Below are positions 49,398 through 57,394 of a stretch of 64,000 nt of DNA, in pieces. This stretch comes from Rhodocyclaceae bacterium (GTDB lineage Bacteria; Pseudomonadota; Gammaproteobacteria; Burkholderiales; Rhodocyclaceae): assembly GCA_006218025.1 (NCBI GenBank), contig VBWA01000011.1, positions 1 through 64,000 on the forward strand, in the 5' to 3' direction. How positions within the stretch are numbered: the first letter of the stretch is position 1; every line of letters starts with the position of its first letter. A model generated the notes under the pieces. That model was given only the letters and a program-made list of their open reading frames with translations, searched no databases and was not told the origin of the DNA. The position numbers were made by a program, and so were the translations under genes.

Positions 49398-50155
49398 CAC
49401 GCTTGGCGTTGCAGGGCCTGTAGTATCTCGCCCGTCGCCCTGTCCTGCACGAACACCACCACGCCCAGATCGGCAGGCTTCCAGCCGGCCTCCGGCGCGA
49501 TCTTCTGGCGCAGGGACAGGCGGCCCTCCCGGCTCGGCGTCAGCGGGCCGATCAGGCGGCGCACCACGTAGTCGTGGCGCAGGGTCTTGCCGGCGTTCTC
49601 CCCCGCGCGCACCTGTGATTCCAGATTGTTCTGGTACAGCGCAAGCCAGACATCGACCGCGGCTTGCGCCGCGGAAATCTCACCCCTGACCACCAGTTGC
49701 CCCTCCGGATTCACGCCGAGCTCGAGCGCGATGCTGGCACCCGGACGAGTCTCGTCCGCACCGTCGAGCGGACTTCCGGCACTGCGCCAGTCGCGCCCGT
49801 TGCGCAAGAACTGCGGCGTATAGACCAGACGGGACTTGGCAAGGCCGGCCATTGTCTGCTGTCGTTCGGTATGCAGCGGACTGGCGAAGCGATCGACCCA
49901 GCCCAGCCGATCCCAGTAATCGACATGGAAGGCCAGCGGCACGACGCGCCCAGCGTAAGCTGGCTGGCTCTTGAATTGCGACAGCCTGCGATCGGCAGGC
50001 GGGCAGCTGTCGCAACCCTCCGAGGTATAAAGCTCGAGCAGCACGGCGCGCTGTGCCCGGCTTTGCGCAACGCAAGCCGGCGCCGCAAAGACCTCTGCAC
50101 TCGGCATCGGGGAAAGGCAGACAATCAGCAGGCAGACGGCTCGGCAGGCTTTCAT
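49394..50155 (-). CDS. DUF1223 thioredoxin-like exported protein
   Basis: A 253-residue exported protein with a signal peptide (MKACRAVCLLIVCLSPMPSAEVFA). The mature part begins with VLLELYTSEGCDSCPPADRRLSQ, a thioredoxin-like CxxCPP-type motif characteristic of DUF1223, and continues with VVPLAFHVDYWDRLGWVDRFA. A periplasmic redox role has been suggested for the family but is not established here. The gene is convergent with xerD, sharing 4 nt at the 3' ends, and divergent from ybaK. Confidence 0.88.
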   Translation of the reverse strand: MKACRAVCLLIVCLSPMPSAEVFAAPACVAQSRAQRAVLLELYTSEGCDSCPPADRRLSQFKSQPAYAGRVVPLAFHVDYWDRLGWVDRFASPLHTERQQTMAGLAKSRLVYTPQFLRNGRDWRSAGSPLDGADETRPGASIALELGVNPEGQLVVRGEISAAQAAVDVWLALYQNNLESQVRAGENAGKTLRHDYVVRRLIGPLTPSREGRLSLRQKIAPEAGWKPADLGVVVFVQDRATGEILQALQRQAC

Positions 50156-50269
50156 GGGGAGGCTCCAAATGGTGACGGTACCCGATGGGGTCTATTGCTT
50201 GGACGCGACAAGTCCGTATTCCTTACACGCCGCCGTCTATCGCCGAGCGAGAGGGGTAGAATTAATTTC

Positions 50270-50761
50270 ATGAGACCCGATACCCACGCCCCCGAAACTC
50301 CGGCGACCAAGTTCCTTAACAAGCACGGCGTCGCGCATTCCAACCATCTCTACGAGTACGAGGAGCATGGCGGCACGCAGGTGTCCGCCCGCGAGCTCAA
50401 CGTCTCCGAGCATGCCGTGGTCAAGACCCTGATCATGGAAGACGAAAATGCCAAGCCGCTGATCGTGCTGATGCACGGCGACCGCAAGGTGTCCACCAAG
50501 GAACTGGCGCGCCAGATCGGGGTCAAGAAGGTCAGCCCCTGCAAGCCCGAGGACGCGCTGCGCCACACCGGCTACATGGTCGGCGGCTGTTCGCCCTTCG
50601 GCACCAAGAAGACTCTGCCGGTGCATCTGGAGAAAACCATCCTCGATCTGTCGCTGATCTACATCAACGGCGGCAAACGCGGCTATCTGGTCGGCGTCCA
50701 TCCGCACGACATCCTGCGCGTGCTGCAGCCGAAGATCGTCGAGTGCGCTCTGGCCGACTGA
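50270..50761 (+). CDS. ybaK: Cys-tRNA(Pro)/Cys-tRNA(Cys) deacylase YbaK-like
   Basis: A 163-residue editing-domain protein. VKTLIMEDENAKPLIVLMHGDRKVSTKELARQIGVKKV and TGYMVGGCSPFGTKKTLPVHLE match the YbaK/EbsC core, with the conserved Lys and GG(C/x)SPFG substrate loop. It hydrolyses mischarged Cys-tRNA(Pro). The ATG at 50270 is chosen; the longer upstream frame overlaps the DUF1223 gene. The gene ends 1 nt before the convergent TRIC gene. No sign of damage. Confidence 0.92.
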   Translation: MRPDTHAPETPATKFLNKHGVAHSNHLYEYEEHGGTQVSARELNVSEHAVVKTLIMEDENAKPLIVLMHGDRKVSTKELARQIGVKKVSPCKPEDALRHTGYMVGGCSPFGTKKTLPVHLEKTILDLSLIYINGGKRGYLVGVHPHDILRVLQPKIVECALAD

Positions 50762-50762
50762 G

Positions 50763-51386
50763 TCACAGCGGCGAGCGGAACTCCGGCATCTTCAAGCGAT
50801 AGCGGATTGCCGCCAGGCGCAAGCCAAGCACCAGCACGCCACCGACGGCCGCGCTGACAGCTTCGCCGGTGCCGACTGCAAGTGCCGCAATCATCGCCAA
50901 CGCGCCGCACCACGAGGCCGTCGCATACAGCGTTCCCGCCCGCATCACCAGCGGCACCTCATTCACCAGCACATCGCGCAGCACGCCGCCGAACACCCCG
51001 GTCACCACGCCCAGCAGGGAGGCCGCGAGCCAGTGCACGCCGGCGTCGACCGCTACCTGACAGCCGACCACCGTGAACAGCGCCAGCCCCACCGCATCGG
51101 GAATCACGAACACGCCGACGGGCAGACGCACGCGCCGCGCCAGCAGGAAGGTCAGAGCCACCGCGACAACGCCGCAGATCAGGTAGGCCACGTCCGCCAG
51201 CCAGAATACGGGGTGCCCCAGCAGTACATCGCGCAGACTGCCGCCGCCCAGGCTCGCAGTCAGGCCGACGACGGTCGCGCCGACCAGGTCCATCTGCTTG
51301 TCCTCGGTTTCAAGCACCGCGCTGGCCGCGTTGACCGCCACCGCCGCCATGGCCACGCCGAAGATCAGGTCGGAGACAGCCGCCAT
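50763..51386 (-). CDS. TRIC-type trimeric cation channel (YadS/UPF0126)
   Basis: A 207-residue membrane protein with about seven helices. The two glycine-rich repeat motifs of the family are present: ASLGGGSLRDVLLGHPVFW (first half) and GVFGGVLRDVLVNEVPLVMR (second half). The family forms homotrimeric monovalent-cation channels in the inner membrane. It lies 8 nt downstream of folB in the same orientation. A segment near the C-terminus, AVGTGEAVSAAVG, resembles a degenerate 22-nt repeat but was not accepted. Confidence 0.9.
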   Translation of the reverse strand: MAAVSDLIFGVAMAAVAVNAASAVLETEDKQMDLVGATVVGLTASLGGGSLRDVLLGHPVFWLADVAYLICGVVAVALTFLLARRVRLPVGVFVIPDAVGLALFTVVGCQVAVDAGVHWLAASLLGVVTGVFGGVLRDVLVNEVPLVMRAGTLYATASWCGALAMIAALAVGTGEAVSAAVGGVLVLGLRLAAIRYRLKMPEFRSPL

Positions 51387-51394
51387 GCGCGGCC

Positions 51395-51754
51395 TCAGGT
51401 GCGCGCCGTGCGCGAGCGCTCGATCTGCACGCCGACCCGGCGCACGCCCTTCATGATGCCCATCTTGGCAATGCTGATCTTGACCCAGGGCGCGCCGAAC
51501 TCGTTCAGCAGCAGGCCGATCACGTATTCGCCGAGCGTCTCCAGCAGGTTGAAGTGACGCGTCGCCAGTTCGGCGCGGATGCGATCAATCACCGCGTCGT
51601 AGCGAATGGTCTTGTCGATGTCGTCGTTCTGCGCCGCCTCGTCGGGCACGCCGAAGGTCAGGCTGATCTCCAGGGTCTGCGGCGACGCCTTTTCGCGCTC
51701 GAAAATTCCGACGTTCGCGTCGACCCGCATGTCGTCGATGAAGATGAAGTCCAT
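51395..51754 (-). CDS. folB: Dihydroneopterin aldolase-like protein
   Basis: A 119-residue protein of the FolB fold: MDFIFIDDMRVDANVGIFEREKASPQTLEI is the family start (with the usual IGI-type turn replaced by NVGIFE), and NLLETLGEYVIGLLLNEFGAPWVKISIAKMG is the later helix-strand region. It cleaves dihydroneopterin in folate synthesis. The ATG at 51754 is used; its GGAGG ribosome site is part of a repeated element. No other folate gene is adjacent. Confidence 0.88.
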   Translation of the reverse strand: MDFIFIDDMRVDANVGIFEREKASPQTLEISLTFGVPDEAAQNDDIDKTIRYDAVIDRIRAELATRHFNLLETLGEYVIGLLLNEFGAPWVKISIAKMGIMKGVRRVGVQIERSRTART

Positions 51755-51763
51755 TACGCCTCC

Positions 51764-51866
51764 GTAGGGCCGCCCCAAGGGGGCCTGAAGTCAGCAACGC
51801 GGAAGCCGCGCAGCGGCTGAACCTTGGTCACCCCTTTCCTTGGGAAAGGGGCTGGGGGATAGGTCA
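51764..51866 (-). repeat. Repeat element upstream of folB, related to the 25.0-kb element
   Basis: It begins GTAGGGCCGCCCCAAGG next to the folB ribosome site, contains GCGGCTGAACC...GTCA and the hairpin CCCCTTTCC-TTG-GGAAAGGGG (51831-51851), and ends CTGGGGGAT. The order and spacing match the element at 25007-25112. No flanking direct repeat was found. Confidence 0.65.
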
Positions 51867-51913
51867 TGTTCACAGCTCCAGATTAGAATTCAGGCCATTC
51901 TAGGGAATCCACA

Positions 51914-52510
51914 ATGAACCTGCTTGTTTCCGCCCTCCTCGGCTATCTGCTCGGCTCCGTGCCCTTCGCGGTGATCGTCTCGCGCGCCTTCAGGCTGGCC
52001 GATCCGCGCAGCTTCGGCTCAGGCAATCCGGGCGCCACCAATGTCCTGCGCAGCGGCAACAAGCTGGCGGCATTGCTGACCCTGGTCGGCGACGCGGCCA
52101 AGGGCTGGCTCGCGATGTTCATCGCTGCAGGAGTCGGCGCCGACGGGACGGCGATCGCGGTTGCGGGCCTGGCGGCGTTCCTCGGCCATGTATTTCCCTT
52201 CACTCTCCACTTCAGGGGCGGCAAGGGCGTGGCAACCGCACTCGGCGTGCTGCTGGGTTTCTCCGCTGCCTTGGCGGGCATCACAGCCGGCATCTGGCTC
52301 GCGGTCGCCGCCATAACGCGCTATTCCTCGCTGGCGGCGCTGGTGGCCGCTGCGGCAGCACCGGTTCTCGCCTGGTGGCTGCTCGGAACAATCGAAATCA
52401 CCGTGGTGGTCGCCGTCATGTGCGCGGTGCTGATCTACCGCCACAAGAGCAACATCCGCAAACTGCTGGCCGGCAGCGAAGGCCGCATCGGCGGCAGGAA
52501 ACAGGGCTGA
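51914..52510 (+). CDS. plsY: Acyl-phosphate glycerol-3-phosphate acyltransferase
   Basis: A 198-residue inner-membrane enzyme with about five helices. GYLLGSVPFAVIVSRAF, the second motif FGSGNPGATNVLRSGNK, and the third FRGGKGVATALG are the three conserved PlsY loops. It acylates glycerol-3-phosphate in phospholipid synthesis. A repeat copy (52129-52156) gives VGADGTAIAV in the loop between two helices; relatives have residues of similar number there. plsY next to divergent folB and near tsaD is a common betaproteobacterial neighbourhood. Confidence 0.95.
   Translation: MNLLVSALLGYLLGSVPFAVIVSRAFRLADPRSFGSGNPGATNVLRSGNKLAALLTLVGDAAKGWLAMFIAAGVGADGTAIAVAGLAAFLGHVFPFTLHFRGGKGVATALGVLLGFSAALAGITAGIWLAVAAITRYSSLAALVAAAAAPVLAWWLLGTIEITVVVAVMCAVLIYRHKSNIRKLLAGSEGRIGGRKQG
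52129..52156 (+). repeat. Dispersed 22-nt repeat, copy 11 (in plsY)
   Basis: AGGAGTCGGCGCCGACGGGA then CGGCGATC; sense orientation, read G-V-G-A-D-G-T-A-I. Confidence 0.7.
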
Positions 52511-52539
52511 CGCAAGCTTCACCTGCGTTGCGGCGCGGC

Positions 52540-52947
52540 TCAGCTCCTGGGCGTAGTGACGATCTTCCCGGCGCGCAGATAGGGGACGTAGGCCTTGTCG
52601 ACAACGCCAATATGGCTGACCAGCCAGCTTCCCAGCATGTTCAGCATTTCGCTGCTGACGTCTTTACGAATCGAATGCTGCTTGATTTCAACCAGATCGA
52701 CAGAGAACGCCCGGTGGGCAGCGATATGGGCTTCCAGGTCGGGGTATCCGTGCAGGCGCATCAAGGCCTCTTCAACCGCAAAGTGGACGTTGACGAAACT
52801 GTTCAGCTCGACGAGCGCGAAATGCACGGCAGACCATTTGTCATCCGAAGTAACCGCCTGTTCCAGGCGCGCCACGACATCGAACAGAACCTGATGCTGC
52901 TGGTCGATCTCGTGAATTCCGGTAAGCAGGTTGTCGGTCCAGCCCAT
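52540..52947 (-). CDS. Bacteriohemerythrin
   Basis: A 135-residue di-iron, O2-binding protein. The ligands are in place: His18 (IDQQHQVLF), His55 and Glu59 (VNVHFAVEEALM), His74 and His78 (EAHIAAHRAF), His112 and Asp117 (SHIGVVDKAY). The start at 52947 is favoured over 52974 because AAGGAG lies 5-6 nt ahead and the family begins xxWTD. It would store or carry O2 or sense it in the cytoplasm. It is divergent from the double cNMP-domain protein. Confidence 0.93.
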   Translation of the reverse strand: MGWTDNLLTGIHEIDQQHQVLFDVVARLEQAVTSDDKWSAVHFALVELNSFVNVHFAVEEALMRLHGYPDLEAHIAAHRAFSVDLVEIKQHSIRKDVSSEMLNMLGSWLVSHIGVVDKAYVPYLRAGKIVTTPRS

Positions 52948-53033
52948 CGTGGCTCCTTGCAGGTCTTTGGACATCAGCGAAGCGGATGATTGTAGTCTGG
53001 ATTTGTGCCCCGATTGACAGGCCGCAAGACCCG

Positions 53034-53062
53034 GACTCCGACGGGGAGTCGTCCCTTATAAT
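53034..53062 (+). promoter_or_regulatory. Candidate promoter/operator of the double cNMP-domain gene
   Basis: TATAAT (53057-53062) lies 48 nt before the ATG. GACTCC (53034-53039) and GGAGTC (53045-53050) form an inverted repeat covering the -35 area, where no good -35 hexamer is seen, as expected for an activator-dependent promoter. Confidence 0.4.
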
Positions 53063-53109
53063 GCCGACTTGCTGCAAAACGCACATCTCTCGATCCAGGA
53101 CATACTTGC

Positions 53110-54015
53110 ATGGATGATTTGGACTTTTCAGCCAAACCCGCCGCACCGGCCCCCAAGCCGGCGGTGAAGCCGATCCCGCCCGGCGAACCCGCCTCTCTCT
53201 ATGAACCCAGGCTGGCGCTGGAGTTTTTCAAGATCGCCGGGACGCTGGAACAATTCGCGGCCGGCAAACCGATCTTTTTGGAAAACGAAAAGACCGCCGG
53301 CTTCTTCTCCAAGGGCGCCCGCATCTACCTCCTGCTCGACGGCGATGTCACGCTGACGCTGAAGGGAAAACCGCTGGAACTGGTCCTCCCCGGAGAGATA
53401 TTCGGCGAGATGGCCGCCATCGCCGAGGTTCCGCGCAGCGCGACGGCAACGGCACGAAAGAATTGCCGGGTGCTGTCGCTGGATGAAAAGGCTTTCCTGC
53501 AGTCGTTGCAGCAAATGCCCGAGTTCGCACTGATGCTGATGAGCGTCATGGCGCAACGCCTGCGACGCAGCGTCGCCAAGCTGGCTACAGCCAAAAAGTC
53601 TTCGGTCGCGGCGCTGGTCCAAAACAACTCGCTGGACAAGAAGATGCTCGTGGAATTGCAGCATGAACTCGGCGATCCCTCGCCGACGGTTGCCCAAACG
53701 GGCCAGAACGTCGTCACCCAGGGCGGGACGGGTGCCTGCATGTTCGTCGTGATCCAGGGCCGCATCGCGATATCGGTCGATGGCCTGGTGATCGAGCATG
53801 TCGGACCGGGCGGAATCTTCGGCGAGATGGCATTGGTCGATCGCATCGGTCGCGCCGCCACCGCTACCGCCGAAACCGAGAGCGCCTGGTTCCTGATAGC
53901 GCGGGAGCCATTTCTTTCGATGGTCAAGTCGAAGCCGGCATTCGGCATTGCACTGCTGCGCTCGATGGCCGGGCGCGTGCAGCATATCGGCAGCCTGCTG
54001 CGCGACGGATCCTGA
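53110..54015 (+). CDS. Protein with two cyclic nucleotide-binding domains
   Basis: A 301-residue protein with two CRP-type cNMP-binding domains in tandem and no DNA-binding or catalytic part. Domain 1 (about 30-150) has GEIFGEMAAIAEVPRSATATA and domain 2 (about 190-300) GGIFGEMALVDRIGRAATATA, each with the phosphate-binding cassette Gly-Glu-Met-Ala and the Arg that binds the phosphate. The first 30 residues are Pro-rich and disordered. Such proteins may bind cAMP or c-di-GMP and control a partner. It is divergent from bacteriohemerythrin and convergent with tsaD. Confidence 0.9.
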   Translation: MDDLDFSAKPAAPAPKPAVKPIPPGEPASLYEPRLALEFFKIAGTLEQFAAGKPIFLENEKTAGFFSKGARIYLLLDGDVTLTLKGKPLELVLPGEIFGEMAAIAEVPRSATATARKNCRVLSLDEKAFLQSLQQMPEFALMLMSVMAQRLRRSVAKLATAKKSSVAALVQNNSLDKKMLVELQHELGDPSPTVAQTGQNVVTQGGTGACMFVVIQGRIAISVDGLVIEHVGPGGIFGEMALVDRIGRAATATAETESAWFLIAREPFLSMVKSKPAFGIALLRSMAGRVQHIGSLLRDGS

Positions 54016-54021
54016 CGGCGT

Positions 54022-55038
54022 TCAGGAAAGCTGGTCGAGCGGCCAGCGCGGGCGGACGACGAAGGCGCCCCGGGTCGAATCCGCCACGTCGCCCTGCAGC
54101 AGGCGCTGGCTGCCTGCGAAGGCGATCATCGCACCGTTGTCGGTGCATAGTTCCAGTTCGGGATAGAACACCCGGCCGCCGATCTTCGCCATCGCCTCGT
54201 CCAGCCGCTGGCGCAAACGGCGATTGGCGCCGACGCCGCCGGCCACCACCAGCGATGAAAGTCGGTGCTGGCGACACGCCGCGACAGCCTTGGCCGCCAG
54301 CACTTCAGTCACCGCTTCCTGAAATTCGGCGGCAAGGTCGGCGCGGTCGGCCTCCGTCAGTTCGTGAGCCCGGGCAGCGGTCAGCACCGCCGTCTTCAGG
54401 CCGGAAAAGCTGAAGGACAAATCGCCGCTGTTCAGCATCGGCCGCGGCAGCTTGTAGCGACCCGGCCTGCCGCTTTCGGCCAGCTTCGCCAGCGCCGGTC
54501 CACCGGGATAGCCCAGGCCGAGCAGCTTGGCGGTCTTGTCGAAGGCCTCGCCCGCCGCGTCGTCGAGCGACTCGCCGAGCAGCTGGTAGGCGCCGACCCG
54601 CGTCACGCGCATCAACTGCGTATGGCCGCCGGACACCAGCAGGGCAATGAAGGGGAAGTTCGGCGCGTCGATGCCAAGAAGCGGCGAGAGCAGATGGCCT
54701 TCGAGGTGATGCACCGGCAGCGCCGGAATATCGAGCGCCAGCGCGAGCGCCTCGGCAAAACTCGCGCCGACCAGCAAGGCGCCCGCCAGTCCCGGCCCTG
54801 CCGTGTAGGCAATCGCATCGATGTCGTGGCGCGTACACCCGGCATCGGCCAGCACGCGTTCCAGCAGCGGGATCAGGCGCCGCACGTGATCGCGCGAAGC
54901 CAGCTCCGGCACCACGCCGCCATAGGCCGCGTGCATAGCCACCTGGGTATGCACGGCATGGCCGAGCAGCCCGCGCTCCGTGTCGTAAAGCGCAACGCCG
55001 GTTTCGTCGCAGGAGGATTCGATGCCGAGGACTTTCAT
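54022..55038 (-). CDS. tsaD: tRNA threonylcarbamoyladenosine synthase subunit TsaD
   Basis: A 338-residue ASKHA-fold protein. [19 protein letters not shown] starts the family; the metal-binding HxxxH is His111/His115 in [16 protein letters not shown] and [16 protein letters not shown] follow. It forms the t6A modification of ANN-decoding tRNAs with TsaB/TsaE. The ATG at 55038 is chosen (MKVLGIES). A repeat copy (54257-54284) lies antisense and is read A-C-R-Q-H-R-L-S ahead of VVAGG; the protein length there is normal. In many relatives tsaD lies divergent next to rpsU; here two genes lie between. Confidence 0.96.
   Translation of the reverse strand: MKVLGIESSCDETGVALYDTERGLLGHAVHTQVAMHAAYGGVVPELASRDHVRRLIPLLERVLADAGCTRHDIDAIAYTAGPGLAGALLVGASFAEALALALDIPALPVHHLEGHLLSPLLGIDAPNFPFIALLVSGGHTQLMRVTRVGAYQLLGESLDDAAGEAFDKTAKLLGLGYPGGPALAKLAESGRPGRYKLPRPMLNSGDLSFSFSGLKTAVLTAARAHELTEADRADLAAEFQEAVTEVLAAKAVAACRQHRLSSLVVAGGVGANRRLRQRLDEAMAKIGGRVFYPELELCTDNGAMIAFAGSQRLLQGDVADSTRGAFVVRPRWPLDQLS
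54257..54284 (+). repeat. Dispersed 22-nt repeat, copy 12 (antisense in tsaD)
   Basis: GAAAGTCGGTGCTGGCGACA then CGCCGCGA on the plus strand; the host gene is on the minus strand. Confidence 0.75.
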
Positions 55039-55085
55039 GGGCGGCATTCTACCGGGTGGCTATAATCGACCGGAGCCGCACCGCC

Positions 55086-55111
55086 GGAAGTCGGCGCTGG
55101 CGCTACGGTGA
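55086..55111 (+). repeat. Dispersed 22-nt repeat, copy 13 (intergenic)
   Basis: GGAAGTCGGCGCTGGCGCTA then CGGTGA, in the gap between tsaD and the receiver-like gene. Confidence 0.8.
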
Positions 55112-55144
55112 ATTGCTTCGACCACGGACTCGCAGCGAAGAAAA

Positions 55145-55462
55145 ATGAAAATACTGCTCCTGTGTCACGACCTGACCACGCTTCTGCGTCTCGATGCGGC
55201 ATGGACCGCGGCCGGAGCGGCAGTGCTCAAGAAGACCAGCCGCGAGACGCCCGACTGCATCGTCATCGACCTCGGCCGCAGCGACGCGCTGGTCGAGATC
55301 ACCCGGTTGCGGGCACTCCACCCGGATATCGACATCATCACCTGCGCCGCGACTTTCGACGGCGACATCGTCGGTGAGGCGAAAGCGGCCGGCGCCACCG
55401 ATTTCGCCGCGCGCAGTTCCATCGACCTGCGCATCAAACGCCGCCTCAAGCTCCCGGGTTAA
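55145..55462 (+). CDS. Degenerate receiver-like protein
   Basis: A 105-residue protein with the alternating beta-strand/helix pattern of a response-regulator receiver: MKILLLCHDLTTLLRLDAAW, CIVIDLGRSDALVEITRLRALHPDIDIITCAATFDGD, then AKAAGATDFAARS. An Asp (VIDLG, about residue 42) sits where the phosphoacceptor is expected, but the acidic pair of strand 1 is replaced (CHD) and the Lys of strand 5 reads Ala/Arg. It is best called a pseudo-receiver of unknown role. It is 6 nt from the glycosyltransferase-like gene, so the two are co-transcribed. Confidence 0.65.
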   Translation: MKILLLCHDLTTLLRLDAAWTAAGAAVLKKTSRETPDCIVIDLGRSDALVEITRLRALHPDIDIITCAATFDGDIVGEAKAAGATDFAARSSIDLRIKRRLKLPG

Positions 55463-55468
55463 ACACGG

Positions 55469-56545
55469 ATGCACCTGCTGGTCGACATTTCGGCCCATGG
55501 TTTCGGCCATCTGGCGCAGACCGCGCCGGTCCTGGATGCCCTTGCTTCACTGCTGCCGACCTTGAGCCTGACGGTGCGCAGCGCGCTGCCGCGCCAGCAG
55601 CTGGCGCGCCGCATCGGCGCCGGCTTCGAGCATGTGGCCGAAGCGCGCGACTTCGGCTTTGCCATGCACAACGCGGTGGATATCGATCTCGCTGCGAGCA
55701 AGCAGCGCTATTGCGAGTTTCACGCCGACTGGCCGCAGCGGGTCGCGGCCGAGGCGGCATGGCTGCGGCGGCACCGGGTCGATGCGCTGCTGAGCAATGT
55801 CGCCTACCTGCCGCTGGCCGCTGCCGCGGAAGCTCGCATTCCCGCAGCGGGCCTGTGCTCGCTGAACTGGGCCGACCTGTTTACAAGTTACTTCGGCAGC
55901 GAACCGTGGGCCGGGAAAATTCATGCCCAGATGCTGGACGCCTACAACGCCGGCCTGGCTTTCCTGCGCGTCACGCCCGGCCTGCCGATGCCGGGCCTGC
56001 TGCACCGGCACGACATCGCGCCGATTGCGACGCTCGGACGACGTGATCGTGCCCATGTGGCGCGCCTGCTTGGCCTGGAGCAGAACCAACGCTGGGTTCT
56101 GCTGGCCATGGGCGGCATGGAGTTTCGCCTGCCCGTGGAAGAGTGGGCGCAAACTCCCGGCCTGAACTGGCTGGTGCCGGGCGAATGGAAAATCCGGCGC
56201 GACGATGTACGCAGCTTCGACCAAGCCGATCTGGCTTTCAGCGATCTGCTGGCCAGCGTCGATGCGGTGGTCACCAAGCCCGGCTACGGCACTTTCGTCG
56301 AAGCGGCCTGCAGCGGCATCCCGATCCTCTACTTGCAACGCGACGACTGGCCGGAAACCTGCCACTTCGCGGCTTGGCTCGGCGCCCACGCCCGCGCCGG
56401 GATGCTGGCACGCGAGCGGCTGCTGCCCGGCGACTTCATTGGTGCATTGGAACGGCTATGGCAGGCACCGGCGCCGACTGTACCGCTGGCCGGCGGTGCC
56501 GATGAGGCGGCACGCCGGCTGGTGACGGTATTGGGGCTGGCCTGA
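55469..56545 (+). CDS. GT-B-fold glycosyltransferase-like protein of unknown substrate
   Basis: A 358-residue protein. MHLLVDISAHGFGHLAQTAPVLDALASLLP at the N-terminus and LLASVDAVVTKPGYGTFVEAACSGIPILYLQRDDWPE (about 265-305) match the GT-B fold of UDP-sugar transferases such as the MurG/UGT group and the N-terminal part of L-arabinokinase. The KPGYGT loop is where the nucleotide-sugar phosphates bind. Acceptor and donor are unknown. It stands between the pseudo-receiver gene and the strong rpsU promoter, in a place that holds no gene in many betaproteobacteria. Confidence 0.7.
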   Translation: MHLLVDISAHGFGHLAQTAPVLDALASLLPTLSLTVRSALPRQQLARRIGAGFEHVAEARDFGFAMHNAVDIDLAASKQRYCEFHADWPQRVAAEAAWLRRHRVDALLSNVAYLPLAAAAEARIPAAGLCSLNWADLFTSYFGSEPWAGKIHAQMLDAYNAGLAFLRVTPGLPMPGLLHRHDIAPIATLGRRDRAHVARLLGLEQNQRWVLLAMGGMEFRLPVEEWAQTPGLNWLVPGEWKIRRDDVRSFDQADLAFSDLLASVDAVVTKPGYGTFVEAACSGIPILYLQRDDWPETCHFAAWLGAHARAGMLARERLLPGDFIGALERLWQAPAPTVPLAGGADEAARRLVTVLGLA

Positions 56546-56562
56546 AGCTGGCGCTGAAACGA

Positions 56563-56590
56563 TTGACATCAATGGCAAAGCGTTTAGAAT
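56563..56590 (+). promoter_or_regulatory. rpsU operon promoter
   Basis: TTGACA (56563-56568), 16-bp spacer, TAGAAT (56585-56590): a strong sigma-70-type promoter ahead of rpsU-yqeY-dnaG-rpoD. Confidence 0.8.
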
Positions 56591-56623
56591 GCGCGCCTTT
56601 CCCGCCTCTCCAGGATTAATGCA

Positions 56624-56836
56624 ATGCCGGGTATTCGCCTCAAGGAAAACGAGCCGTTTGAAGTTGCGATCCGCCGCTTCAAGCGCGCCATCGAAAAGAC
56701 TGGTCTGCTGACCGAGCTGCGCGCACGCGAGTTCTACGAAAAGCCCACGACCGAGCGCAAGCGCAAGGCCGCGGCCGCCGTCAAGCGCCATCACAAGCGC
56801 ATTCGCAGCCAGCTTCTGCCGCCCAAGATGTATTGA
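56624..56836 (+). CDS. rpsU: 30S ribosomal protein S21
   Basis: A 70-residue basic protein, full length for bS21: [59 protein letters not shown]. It binds 16S rRNA near the anti-Shine-Dalgarno region and starts the macromolecular synthesis operon (rpsU, here yqeY, dnaG, rpoD). A strong promoter lies 34 nt before the ATG. The stop is followed at once by a stem-loop and then a terminator, so dnaG and rpoD are expressed less than rpsU, as is known for E. coli. Confidence 0.98.
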   Translation: MPGIRLKENEPFEVAIRRFKRAIEKTGLLTELRAREFYEKPTTERKRKAAAAVKRHHKRIRSQLLPPKMY

Positions 56837-56875
56837 ACCAGCCATGGTTCGCGCCTTCTGAGCGAACCGCTGGTT
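56836..56875 (+). other. Intercistronic stem-loop after rpsU
   Basis: AACCAGC (56836-56842) pairs with GCTGGTT (56869-56875), and the inner GGTTCGC with GCGAACC with small offsets, starting in the rpsU stop codon. Likely an RNA processing or stability element. Confidence 0.6.
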
Positions 56876-56890
56876 GTGCCGCTTGATCGT

Positions 56891-56914
56891 AAAAACCGCC
56901 TCCCGGCGGTTTTT
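56891..56914 (+). terminator. Bidirectional rho-independent terminator between rpsU and yqeY
   Basis: AAAAACCGCC-TCCC-GGCGGTTTTT: perfect stem with a T run on the plus strand. It lies inside the operon and would act as an attenuator after rpsU. Confidence 0.9.
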
Positions 56915-56937
56915 GTGCTTGTACAAAGGAAGATTTC

Positions 56938-57387
56938 ATGAGCCTCGAAACGCGTATCGACGACGACTGGAAAGCCGCCATGAAGGCCGGCGAGAGGGCC
57001 CGCAAGGACGCGCTGAGCCTGCTGCGCGCCGCCATCAAGCAGAAGCGGGTCGATGAGAAAGTGGAAATCGACGACGCCGCGGTGATTGCGGTGATCGAAA
57101 AAATGCTCAAACAGCGCAAGGATTCGATCACCCAGTACGAAGCCGCCAAACGCCAGGATCTGGCCGATGTCGAAAAGTTCGAATCCGCCGTGCTGGCGAC
57201 CTACATGCCGCAGGGCCTCGGCGCCGCCGAGGTCGAGGCGATCATCGTCGCCGCCATCGCCCAATCCGGTGCCAAGGCCCCGTCCGACATGGGCAAGGTG
57301 ATCGGGCTGGTCAAGCCCCAGGTAGCCGGCCGCGCCGACATGGGCGAAGTCTCGAAGCTGGTCAAGGCGAAACTCGCGGGGGCATAA
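56938..57387 (+). CDS. yqeY: GatB/YqeY-domain protein
   Basis: A 149-residue helical protein of the YqeY family: MSLETRIDDDWKAAMKAGERARKDALSLLRAAIKQKRVDEK and LATYMPQGLGAAEVEAIIVAAIAQSGAKAPSDMGKVIGLVKPQVAGRADMGEVSKLVKAKL. The domain resembles the tRNA-binding tail of GatB, but the free-standing protein's role is not settled. AGGAAGATTTC precedes the ATG. Position between rpsU and dnaG is widespread in betaproteobacteria. Confidence 0.95.
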   Translation: MSLETRIDDDWKAAMKAGERARKDALSLLRAAIKQKRVDEKVEIDDAAVIAVIEKMLKQRKDSITQYEAAKRQDLADVEKFESAVLATYMPQGLGAAEVEAIIVAAIAQSGAKAPSDMGKVIGLVKPQVAGRADMGEVSKLVKAKLAGA

Positions 57388-57394
57388 TCGCCCT

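Noticed and set aside
50861-50885. VGTGEAVS segment of the TRIC channel as a degenerate 22-nt repeat
   Set aside because: About five mismatches in 20 nt; not distinguishable from chance.
52540-52974. Bacteriohemerythrin starting at 52974
   Set aside because: No ribosome site there; AAGGAG precedes the ATG at 52947, where the family's usual N-terminus begins.
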